Notes under the pieces: generated by a model
The model's database searches: none
The model's input: the letters and a program-made list of their open reading frames with translations, nothing else
Told to the model about the DNA's origin: nothing
Assembly: GCA_023052935.1 (NCBI GenBank)
Contig: CM041294.1
Span: forward strand, 88,644,616 to 88,708,615
Source: Piezodorus guildinii
Lineage: Eukaryota > Arthropoda > Insecta > Hemiptera > Pentatomidae
Direction: 5' to 3'
DNA: 64,000 nucleotides
Part shown: in pieces, positions 10,721 through 19,315 of the stretch
Numbering within the stretch: position 1 is the first letter of the stretch
Layout: each line of letters begins with the position of its first letter
Made by a program: the position numbers and the translations under genes

Positions 10721-11971
10721 ATGGCGTCTGAAAATGTAACCAATATGGACCTACAAGAGGCAGGCTCTTCAACTATGTCAGAAGAAAATAACGACTGGGA
10801 GGTGATTACAGGACGAAAAAGACCATCATCGTCAGCAGATCCTAGGCTATACATAAAGAAATCAAATACAATAGAAACCAGCAACAGACTTGACCCTCTT
10901 TTAAATATGACTGCAGCAGAATCCGAGAAACAATCAAACTCAATAGAAAATAACAAAGTTAAGCCACCACCCATATTCCTAAAAGGAATACAAAATATAG
11001 AAGCATTGATTGCGTTTTTAAAAAAAGAAATAGGCTCTAGTTACTTTAGTATCAAATCAACAGCCAGAAATTTAATTGTATACCCAGCTACCCCAGACTC
11101 CTACAGAACAGCTGTTCGCTGCTTAAAAAAAGTAAATGCCGACTACCACACGTATCAACCGTCGGAAGACAAAAACCCAAGAGTAGTTATTAAAGGACTT
11201 CATCCATCAACACCAACATCAATAATAAGTGAAGAACTAAAAGCTAAGGGCTATGAAGCTGTGAACATTACGAATGCTATCTCAGCCAGAACCAAACTAC
11301 CTCTTCAAATGTTCTTTGTCGATATTTCTAAAAATACATTCAATGAGAAAGTATTTGAATTAAACTACATTTATTATACAAGGATAAAAGTAGAAGAAAT
11401 TCGAAAAAAGAGGGAAATACCTCAGTGCTTCAGATGCCAGGGATTTGCCCATACAAAATCGTACTGTAATCACCAACCACGCTGCGTACGATGCGGAGAG
11501 GCCCATGAAAGCGCTGCATGCATAAAAACTAGGGATGCGCCGGCCAAATGCGCTAATTGCGGAGGGGTACACCCCGCTAATTACAGAGGATGCCAGGCCC
11601 TCAAGAACCTGCGAGCTCAGAGAACCCAGAGTTACCGCCCTACACCGGTAGCTGTCCCACCTCCTCTGGATCCAGGACATTTTCCAGCCCTGCCGAACGG
11701 TCTTCAACATCAGCCTCTCGAACCTGTCGGTGTAAACCCAAGAATGGAGCGCCCAAACTGCCCTCGGCCCAACGTGGAAGCTCAGCCTCAGCCGCATCTA
11801 AGATCAAGTATGAGAGAAGACAGTAGTCAGCTGATACCACCAGCTGGACCTGAACCTTATTTACAATCAAACGTACTAAATAATTTAAATGCCCTCATTC
11901 AGCCCCTTTACAGCCTAATTAGCCAATTATCGCACTTAACACAAGCATTAGCAGCAAATTATGGACATTAG
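10721..11971 (+). CDS. LINE ORF1: gag-like nucleic-acid-binding protein with three zinc knuckles
   Basis: 416 codons. Residues 1-80 are polar and probably disordered. Residues 82-225 resemble the domain preceding the knuckles in jockey-type ORF1 proteins, with the PPPIFLKGI start and RVVIKGLHPST core. Three CCHC knuckles follow: CFRCQGFAHTKSYC at 236-249, one at 255-267 and one at 277-291. The C-terminus is proline-rich. Such proteins bind element RNA and form the RNP. The ATG at 10,721 is the first in frame after the 5' UTR. The stop overlaps the ORF2 start: ATGGACATTAG serves both frames, with ORF2 in the +1 frame. ORF2 is probably made by reinitiation or similar coupling at this overlap, which is inference. 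Confidence 0.93.
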   Translation: MASENVTNMDLQEAGSSTMSEENNDWEVITGRKRPSSSADPRLYIKKSNTIETSNRLDPLLNMTAAESEKQSNSIENNKVKPPPIFLKGIQNIEALIAFLKKEIGSSYFSIKSTARNLIVYPATPDSYRTAVRCLKKVNADYHTYQPSEDKNPRVVIKGLHPSTPTSIISEELKAKGYEAVNITNAISARTKLPLQMFFVDISKNTFNEKVFELNYIYYTRIKVEEIRKKREIPQCFRCQGFAHTKSYCNHQPRCVRCGEAHESAACIKTRDAPAKCANCGGVHPANYRGCQALKNLRAQRTQSYRPTPVAVPPPLDPGHFPALPNGLQHQPLEPVGVNPRMERPNCPRPNVEAQPQPHLRSSMREDSSQLIPPAGPEPYLQSNVLNNLNALIQPLYSLISQLSHLTQALAANYGH

Positions 11972-14663
11972 TACTCTAACTGTTGGCTCCTTGTCAATCC
12001 TCCTTTGGAATACTAACAGACTACTTCGCCATAAGACTGAATTGGAAATTTATCTTCATCAAAAACGTATCGACATTGTACTTTTGACAGAAACTCATCT
12101 CACATCACGCAACAAACTTTCTATACCTAACTATAATTTGTACAGAACAGACCATCCCGACAATACTGCACACGGAGGGACAGCCATATTAATAAAATCG
12201 ACACTAAAACATTACCCTATACACGTAGACTCAACGGCTCAGATACAAATAACAGGAATACAGTTACAGACTAAATACAAAAACATAACACTAGCTTCTA
12301 TTTACTGTCCCCCTAAATATATCATTACCGATCAAATGTTTATTGATTTATTTAACTTGTTTGGTAGAACGTTCCTGGCAGGGGGTGACTTTAATGCAAA
12401 GCACAAAACTTGGGGTTCCCGTTTGTGCACGCCAAGGGGCAGAAAACTCAAATCTGCTATTGACCACTTATCATTGAACGTATTTTCTCCTGACAAACCG
12501 ACTTACTTACCAAATTCTTGTCACAAAAAACCTGACGTACTTGACATATTTGTAGCCAAAGATTTAACGACTCTACCGATTACAGTTACAACTGAAACAG
12601 ACCTTGGCTCAGATCATTTACCGGTGAACCTGATGTTGGGGGTGGAGAAATTCTTTGCGGAAAGAAGACAGTCGCTTACCTACGGAATCGTGGATTGGGA
12701 TCTATTTAATAAGCATATTAATGCCCAGCTCACTGTCCCTAAAGCACTAAAAACTGAAAAAGACTTAGAAGATGCAGTTGAACTCTTTACTTCAACCGTT
12801 CAAGAAGCTGCATGGTCCTCACAACAAATAAGGAGAAGACCAGGAATAACTTCGCCATCCTACCCTCAATATATCAGGGACCTAATCCGAGCCAAGAGAC
12901 GATCACGCAAACAATGGCAAACTAACAGACTTCCTTCAGACAGACGAATCTTCAACAAACTTAACAATGAACTTAAAACAGAAATACGAAAATTTAAACA
13001 AACTAACTTTGACAAATATCTGGAAAACCTGACAACCGACGAAAACAGCCTTTGGCGACATACCAAACGAATTCTGAAACAACGTGAAGTTTCTGCCCCA
13101 TTGAGAAACGATGATGGTTCTTGGGCCGTGTCGGATAAAGACAAATCTGAAATATTCGTTGACTATCTTTCAAGTGTTTTTCAACCTCACACAGACTTAA
13201 CAGACATACAACACGAAAATTATGTACAGAAATTCTTGGACTCTCCTCTTCCCATGTCTCTTCCACCAAAATCCTTTACTCCTTCCGAGGTATCTAGACA
13301 GATTATGAAAATGCCGAAAAGAAAGACTCCTGGTTACGACCTTATCACTGCTGAGGTGCTTCAAAAAATCCCCAGAAAAGCTTTAGTATTTCTTACTACA
13401 TTATACAATGCTATACTCAGGACGACCAAATTCCCCATTCAATGGAAATATTCTACGATTTCAATGATTCATAAACCTAACAAAGACAAACACAGACCTG
13501 ATTCCTACAGACCAATTAGCCTTCTTCCAGTATGCTCAAAAATATTTGAAAAATTATTGTACGGACGCATTATTAACATACTGACTGACCACAACATATT
13601 ACCAGACCATCAATTCGGATTTCGCTCTTTTCACTCCACAACACAACAGCTACACAGAGTAACGGACTTTATTTCCACAGCACTTGAACTAAAACAATAT
13701 GCTTCTGGGGCATTTTTGGATGTTACTCAAGCTTTTGATAGGGTGTGGCACCAGGGTCTTCTTTTTAAACTAAAACCCATACTTCCAAGCACTTATTATC
13801 TAGTTTTACAATATTTTCTCTATGACCGCTTCTTTTCTGTCCGACAGGGTTCCGAGACCTCATCAGTCAAGCCAGTCTCTGCAGGAGTTCCCCAAGGTTC
13901 TATCCTGGCCCCACTTCTGTACTTAATATACACATATGACTTACCGACAAACGAAAACATCCTAACTGCGACATATGCCGACGATACTGCAATTATTACT
14001 AAAAACACAGACCCTACACAGGCCAGTATGACTTTACAACATCACTTAGACAATGTACAAAACTGGTGTAGGAAATGGAAATTAAAGATTAACCACGACA
14101 AATCACTACATGTTACATTTACACTTAGACATGGAACCTGCCCTCCAGTTTACGTAGACAATCACCAGATACCACAATCAAACACAGTAACGTACTTAGG
14201 ACTTATTTTTGACAAAAGGTTGACATGGGGCCCACACGTTAAGACTAAACGTAAAACTCTAAATTTTCGACTGAGACTATTGTGTTCGATACTTCATAGA
14301 CATTCTAAATTACCAATCAGACAGAAACTTAGCGTATACACTTATTTATTAAAACCAATATGGACCTACGCTTGCCAAATATATGGACCTGCTAAAAAGA
14401 CACACATACGAAAAATACAAACATTTCAATCGCAATTTTTAAGACTGGCAACGAACTCACCACCATATGTTTCAAACGATACCCTTCATACTGACTTACT
14501 TATTCCTACTATAACAAACCACATTCGATCGACTTACAAACGATTTCACGACAAACTAAATGGACACATAAACAAACTTGTGCAAAACATGGCTACAACC
14601 GACATACCATCCATAACTCGGCGTAGGCTGAAAAGGAGTTGGATGAGGGACCTCCTGACCTGA
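11961..14663 (+). CDS. LINE ORF2: APE-type endonuclease and reverse transcriptase
   Basis: 900 codons, uninterrupted. Endonuclease, residues ~10-225: LLWNTN at 14-19, ETH with Glu44, GGDFNAKH with Asp143 and Asn145, and SDH at 217-219 with the catalytic His. RT, roughly residues 430-790: YRPISLLPVCSKIFEKLL, GFRSFHSTTQQ, motif A FLDVTQAFDRVWH with Asp587, AGVPQGSILAPLLY, and YADD at 672-675. The KYLG-like box reads TYLGLIFDKRLTW. The C-terminal region ends RRRLKRSWMRDLLT. All catalytic residues I can check are present. The length and absence of RNase H fit the jockey clade. The protein nicks target DNA and reverse-transcribes the element RNA at the nick. Confidence 0.95.
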   Translation: MDISTLTVGSLSILLWNTNRLLRHKTELEIYLHQKRIDIVLLTETHLTSRNKLSIPNYNLYRTDHPDNTAHGGTAILIKSTLKHYPIHVDSTAQIQITGIQLQTKYKNITLASIYCPPKYIITDQMFIDLFNLFGRTFLAGGDFNAKHKTWGSRLCTPRGRKLKSAIDHLSLNVFSPDKPTYLPNSCHKKPDVLDIFVAKDLTTLPITVTTETDLGSDHLPVNLMLGVEKFFAERRQSLTYGIVDWDLFNKHINAQLTVPKALKTEKDLEDAVELFTSTVQEAAWSSQQIRRRPGITSPSYPQYIRDLIRAKRRSRKQWQTNRLPSDRRIFNKLNNELKTEIRKFKQTNFDKYLENLTTDENSLWRHTKRILKQREVSAPLRNDDGSWAVSDKDKSEIFVDYLSSVFQPHTDLTDIQHENYVQKFLDSPLPMSLPPKSFTPSEVSRQIMKMPKRKTPGYDLITAEVLQKIPRKALVFLTTLYNAILRTTKFPIQWKYSTISMIHKPNKDKHRPDSYRPISLLPVCSKIFEKLLYGRIINILTDHNILPDHQFGFRSFHSTTQQLHRVTDFISTALELKQYASGAFLDVTQAFDRVWHQGLLFKLKPILPSTYYLVLQYFLYDRFFSVRQGSETSSVKPVSAGVPQGSILAPLLYLIYTYDLPTNENILTATYADDTAIITKNTDPTQASMTLQHHLDNVQNWCRKWKLKINHDKSLHVTFTLRHGTCPPVYVDNHQIPQSNTVTYLGLIFDKRLTWGPHVKTKRKTLNFRLRLLCSILHRHSKLPIRQKLSVYTYLLKPIWTYACQIYGPAKKTHIRKIQTFQSQFLRLATNSPPYVSNDTLHTDLLIPTITNHIRSTYKRFHDKLNGHINKLVQNMATTDIPSITRRRLKRSWMRDLLT

Positions 14664-14835
14664 AAATATAGTTCTGCTTAATGTCAGGAGGATGCACCAC
14701 TGGGTGCTGTCTCCCTCATGCCTGCCCACGCCATGTTTACTTAGATTTTAGCACATTTGCTTATTGTAATTTTGTTTACAGGTGTAAATAAAATATTAAG
14801 TGAAAAAAAAGAAAAAAAAAAAAAGAAGTACTACC

Positions 14836-15194
14836 ACAGTATATGATTGCCTAACCTTACCGATCTGCACATTCTGTAAGAGGATAAATGAAACTGCCCA
14901 TGTTTTGATATACAGTTGTGAAGAAATAGCTGGATGCGGTTGCACCATTTCGGCAATGACCGTATTTTAGATACTAAGCTGTGTAAACTGAACAATCCTT
15001 ACAGTTTGGTCAGATTCACGAAGGCAAAAGTGATCCAACTATTGCCCCTCAAAGTCTTCAAACCCGCATTAGAGACCTTAAGGAATGGTGTGATAATTAA
15101 AATCAATTCCAATAAATCCCTACATTACCTTTACCCTTCGTCGAAAACCTATGACATCCTTCCGCTTGTCCCCCAAAAAAATTATATTATATAA
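14836..15194 (+). pseudogene. RNase H-type LINE C-terminal Cys/His tail, split by the intact LINE
   Basis: Directly after the target duplication the sequence reads VYDCLTLPICTFCKRINETAHVL...C in one frame, a C-x2-C...H...C arrangement like the last domain of I/R1-type LINE ORF2 proteins. A one-base shift then opens LHHFGNDRILDT. The upstream half of the same frame continues on the other side of the insertion (10,330-10,375, ...VSLRSTTTVYD). It is a relic used as a landing site. Confidence 0.45.
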
Positions 15195-15374
15195 TTATAT
15201 AATTATACTCGTATTTTCTGTTAAATAAATAAACGATTTCGTTTTTACTTACAGTTCCTTTTTTTTTTTCTCAACCATTTTCAGTTAACTATACTGTATT
15301 TACTTTTATTACATTACTTTTTTTTGGATCTGGCTTTACTTTATCATACTTTATATACTTTCGTTAACTACATT

Positions 15375-16066
15375 CATTTTATTAACGTTTTAGAGTCCGC
15401 TGAGTCGCAAATGACCAAGGCCACAAAAAGGTCTGGTAACTCCCTCGCGTAAGCGAAAAGTCCTATGAAACGGAAATTTCATATTTAAGACAATAATACG
15501 TCCGAGATGTTACAGAGCCTTTTTTATTAAAATCAGATAACCAGAAGAGCTACTTTATACCATGCATTGAGCACCTTTTTTCGATTTTCTCAAAAACGGC
15601 TTTAAAGATTTTAATTAAAATTGCCATATTGATGTATAATTTAATGGACTTTAATATCATGTAGGATTCCTCTAAAGTACCTTTAATTTTGTAGATTCTA
15701 TAAAAATAACTATATCATCTGATTAGCACTGCTAAAAAACGGCATACAAAATTTAAAAGTTGAACGAATTTGATAACTAACTAAAAGAGAAATGATCAAA
15801 CATATTTTTTAATGCATTTTTTGTGTTTTAGAAAATAAGAACTGCAATATACACGTGTAATATACCGTTAGAAAGCTAAAGATTTCAGAAAAAATATTAT
15901 CTTATAGACAAGCTTGTAAAAGTTTATAAAGTGTGATGAACAGACGATAAAACTGACTGATTGTTATAGATAATAATATAATAGATTTTTTTATAAATTA
16001 TATGTTTCTAATAAATTCAATCTAATTAATTCTTTAACAATTTATTTTAATTCTTTAATCTTAAAA
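15375..16066 (+). repeat. Repeat A copy, split by a jockey LINE
   Basis: It starts in the GTTTTAGAGTCCGCTGAGTC block, lacking the 5' palindrome and the GT tract, runs through the conserved middle and stops in AATTCTTTAATCTTAAAA. The last ~100 bp of the same copy lie beyond the LINE at 17,034-17,182. Confidence 0.75.
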
Positions 16067-17033
16067 TTTTTTATTTAAATATATGTATTGAAATTATAAA
16101 CTATATTATAATAATCAAGTAAATATGTACATGAAAAACATGAAGAGAAACTACCCATTAGCAGCACTTTAGTAATCAATCTAAACAAGAAGGTCTCGAG
16201 GCCATCTTCTCTTCAGATGCCTCGGTGGATTATCAGGAATTGAAGGATAGTCAGGTGGATTATCAGGAAGCAAGGATTGAAACAAGTAGATTAGAGTGGG
16301 AATGGAGTTTGTCATGGAAGAATTGAAACCTGGTACGGGCCAAATCAGCTACATTTGGAACATGAAGGTCTTTATGAACGATTTTATTAGTGACAAAGTA
16401 AAAAGCGTTAAGGATTTCACGAAGGATTTTGGATTGTAAGGATTGGATACTGGAAGAATTGGATGGTTTAGTAGAGCCCCAAAGCTCAACTCCGTAGGTC
16501 CAGATAGGCCTTAAGACTGTCATGTAAATGTGTCTTTTGTAGTTAAGTGGAAGGTTAAAACGTCTGTCTAGTAAGTGTTAGAGTAGCCGAAAACGTAGAG
16601 TAGTTTCTTGTATTTTCAGTCTTGTATACGGATTCCATGTAAGACGTTTGTCAAGCAGGAGTCCTAAATAGCGGATCAGTCCAACCGGGACTAGCGGAAT
16701 ATCATTAAAGGACACTCTAGGGCAGGATTTCATAGGTTTTAGACGAAGGGTAAAGGTAATTTGTTGGGATTCATAGGAATTGATTTTAATTTTCCAATTT
16801 TGACACCATACCTCAAGGGCTCTGATGTGGGATTGGAGAGTTTGAGAGGCGATTGCAGGATCGTTATTAACTGATAACACGCAAGTGTCATCGGTATAGG
16901 TAGGAAGGAATGTGTTAGAATGGGATTGTAAATCAGCTGTATAGACTGTGCAAAGGATAGTTCCTAGGATACTGCTTTGAGGAACACCAGCAGATTGGGT
17001 AAAAAGAGATAAATAGGAATTCAAAAGTCTAAA
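16067..17033 (-). pseudogene. 5'-truncated jockey LINE (family J2), decayed RT
   Basis: From 17,024 down: QSAGVPQSSILGTILCTVYT, then YTDDTCVLS where the functional motif would be YADD, then RYLGLLLDKRLTW. After a frameshift near 16,560 it continues LRPIWTYGVELWG and SLQSKILREILNAF. The 3' non-coding part (CTTCTTGTTTAGATTG... complement) matches that of the larger copy at 23,258-27,674. It is inserted in a repeat A copy. The altered active-site motif and frameshift show it is inactive. Confidence 0.85.
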
Positions 17034-17182
17034 TTGATTTTAACATCGGAGGTAATTGAAAGTCGTTTTTTATTTTTTTTTTTATTTATTTAACGTCACT
17101 TTGTGCTACTATGGCTAATCGGACGATGCTACAGCGGGAGTCCTAAATAATTGAAAGTCGTGTGTCGCGCGCAATAGATTTT
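17034..17182 (+). repeat. Repeat A 3' end, interrupted by a SINE
   Basis: It reads TTGATTTTAACATCGGAGG, then AATTGAAAGTCGT, then after the SINE GTGTCGCGCGCA. This is the repeat A 3' terminus (GGTAAGTGAAAGTCGTGTGT type) that belongs to the copy at 15,375. Confidence 0.75.
17067..17148 (-). mobile_element. SINE-1, short 5'-truncated copy with 13-bp target duplication
   Basis: On the minus strand it reads AGGACTCCCGCTGTAGCATC ... GTGACGTTAAATAAATAAA plus an A-rich tail. AATTGAAAGTCGT flanks it at 17,054-17,066 and 17,149-17,161. Only the 3' ~80 bp inserted, as expected from incomplete reverse transcription. Confidence 0.9.
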
Positions 17183-17562
17183 TTGTTATAATTAAACACC
17201 TACTCAGTAGGTTAGAGGTAGACTTAACCATAATCTATTGTTTTGCCACCAAGGTAGAAAACAATAGTAAACCACAATACAATCTAAACCACATTTTTTA
17301 GTAGGTACACTTTTGCATCTACAATTAAAATTGGGCTCCTATCTTATCATTTTATGTATATGTTTATTATATGAAATTATCTAATGTCCAAGCTATTTCA
17401 AGTGGAAACAAATACAGCTGAAATGTTAAACTACACGGTAAATGTTTGCCGATAGTAAATTAAGATAGATAACAGTAGCATGAATGGCATAACAGCTTAC
17501 ATATTATTATCAACGCAAATAGTAGACAATCCTCAAAACAAATACCAATTTTTTTTATACTA
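17183..17562. other. AT-rich stretch, no gene seen
   Basis: Only short open frames; no motif, repeat or splice context that I can support. Confidence 0.4.
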
Positions 17563-17660
17563 GCTGACCCGACAGACCATGTCCTGCATGAACTATGTTT
17601 CGACATCTATCAAGCCGTTCACGCGTGATGAGATATCCAAGGAAAAGGGGGAATCAAATT
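17563..17660 (+). repeat. Possible fragment of a second insect-type dispersed repeat
   Basis: TACTAGCTGACCCGACAGAC and the following ~75 bp resemble the CTAGCTGACCCGGCAGACGT-type sequence scattered through insect genomes. That resemblance is from memory, not a search. The fragment abuts the repeat A copy on its right. Confidence 0.35.
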
Positions 17661-18478
17661 ACATTCCCTTACCTATATATGAAATATAATGTAAGGGAAA
17701 GTATTACGATAAAAGTATTTTTGAATTACAGTTTTCAACGGAAATACACGTTTTAGGGTCCCTTGAGTTGAAATGACCAAGTCCCAAAAAAAGGTCTCTG
17801 TGTGTGTGTGTGTGTGTTAAGTCTAGCACGAAAACGTAAAACCGTAGAGCCACTTTATACAATGAATTTTCCATCTTTTTACGATTTTCTCAAAAACAGT
17901 TCTAACGATTTTGATGAAACTCGCTATATCATTGTAAAGTAGGATGCGCTTCAATATCATCTAGGTTCTATTTTTATTGAAATAGTCTGACATGGATTAA
18001 AGGCCGATATATCAGAATGTATTTCTCTGAAGTACCTTTAATTTTGTAGATTTTATGAAATTGACCTAATCATCTGATTAACATTGCTAAAAAAAAGGTA
18101 AATATATTGTACGAATTCAATATCTAACTAAAAGAGTAAACTGCAAAAATATTTTTTAAGTGCAATATTTTGTTTTTGAACTTAAGAACAGTAATATACA
18201 GGTATAATATACCGTTGAGATACTAAAGATTTTACAAATAATATTATCTTATGTATACTTGTGAAAGTTAACGGAGAGTGACGAAAAGCCGATAAAACAA
18301 ACTGATTGTCATAGTTAATAATATAATAAATTATTTAATAAAAACACATGTTTCTATTGAATTCCAATGTAAATAATTTTTAACCATTTATTCGCGTTTC
18401 TAAATTTGTTTGAAAATTCTCATATCGATATAAATAACGAAGGTAAGTGAAATTCGTGTGTTGCGCGCACCAGATTTT
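17661..18478 (+). repeat. Repeat A copy, nearly full length
   Basis: It includes the 5' CTTACCTATATATG...GTAAGGGAAAG region, the (GT)n tract at 17,800-17,817, the conserved blocks, and the 3' end AACGAAGGTAAGTGAAATTC with GCGCACCAGATTTTT. Part of the CCCGAGACGTGAC block is deleted. Confidence 0.85.
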
Positions 18479-18842
18479 TATATATGTAGATAAAGAGATT
18501 ACCTTATGAAAAAAAAAATATCTACCAATTACCTTAGTTATTAATATATTTTTATGTGTATTGCATGTTAAGATTTTTAAGATGTTAATATGTTTATATC
18601 CAAAATTGTCTGTTAAGGGAAAAAACAATCTAAGCTGTGTAATTAGCAACCCAATTAAGTTGGGCTACACTAAATACAAATATGTTTCGTTTCATGATTT
18701 CATTTGTCTTTTTTTTATGATAATGAGTTTTAACCATCGTTTGAATTAGCTAATGATAAAACAATGTTCTGTTTACGACAGTAGAAAACGTAACATGAAA
18801 AAAAAGTAGTTATAGTCTAGATAGTAGAAGCTTGTGCTGAAT
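18479..18842. other. AT-rich stretch, no gene seen
   Basis: Short unrelated open frames on both strands. Nothing supportable. Confidence 0.4.
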
Positions 18843-19066
18843 GCTTAAACTGGATTTTTTATTGATATCTTCGGTAAATGTTAATCATTTGTCTAATGTT
18901 ATGACTAAGTATTTAACTGATTTAGACCAAGGAATGTGGATTGAATTAAATAAAAGGTGATAATTTATGTTTGGTCTGCTCTTAGTAAAGATTATACATT
19001 CTGACTTATTTGTGTTTATTCTTAATTTCCAAATATTACAATATTTTATCTTCTCTAACTCATTAT
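18843..19066 (-). pseudogene. Jockey-like RT palm-end fragment
   Basis: Read on the minus strand, ~70 codons give YCNIWKLRINTNKSECIIFT, then SVKYLVITLDK, one stop, then LTFTEDINKK. The order W.LRIN..KS...F followed by VKYLG..LD..LTF is the region just after the YADD box in jockey-group RTs. It carries a stop and a Gly-to-Val change in the YLG box. It has no start codon and is not obvious as an open frame, so it is easily missed. Confidence 0.65.
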
Positions 19067-19235
19067 GTCATGTGTAAGAGTAGATAAAAACTTACCGAGA
19101 CAGGCGAGTCCCATATCATTCAGATGATTAAAAACACACACAAACAACTAAACATATTTCAGTGTTTTTTAATCACCTGAATGATATGGGACTCGCCTGT
19201 CTCTTTTAGTGTTTTATCTACTCTAACAAATGACA
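19066..19235. repeat. Palindromic MITE-like element
   Basis: The left arm at about 19,066-19,138 contains GAGTAGAT...GAGACAGGCGAGTCCCATAT and CATTCAGATGATT. The right arm at 19,162-19,235 is its near-perfect reverse complement, with a ~23-bp A/C-rich loop. The arms are about 70 bp with a few mismatches. There is no coding capacity. It could form a strong RNA hairpin if transcribed. Confidence 0.85.
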
Positions 19236-19315
19236 CAATTAGCCATAATCAAGGAGCCAGCTTTCATGAGCGTAATTCTATTATATAAATTGTGAGTTCG
19301 GGAGTATGTATGTGT

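Larger units (their letters stand above)
10376..14822 (+). mobile_element. Complete jockey-clade LINE, both ORFs intact, 13-bp target-site duplication
   Basis: Total length is about 4.45 kb: 345-bp 5' UTR, ORF1 (gag-like), an 11-nt overlap, ORF2 (APE endonuclease plus RT), a ~140-bp 3' UTR containing AATAAAATATT, and an A-rich tail. AAGAAGTACTACC occurs perfectly at 10,363-10,375 and 14,823-14,835, immediately outside the element. There is no RNase H domain, which places it in the jockey group rather than the I/R1 groups. It has split an older LINE tail that resumes at 14,836. No stops or frameshifts are seen in either ORF, so the copy is structurally competent for retrotransposition. Whether it is active cannot be seen from sequence. 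Confidence 0.95.

Noticed and set aside
10627..11870. Antisense open frames across the intact LINE (10,627-10,974; 11,360-11,797; 11,640-11,870)
   Set aside because: Shadows of ORF1; no motif and no conservation expected.
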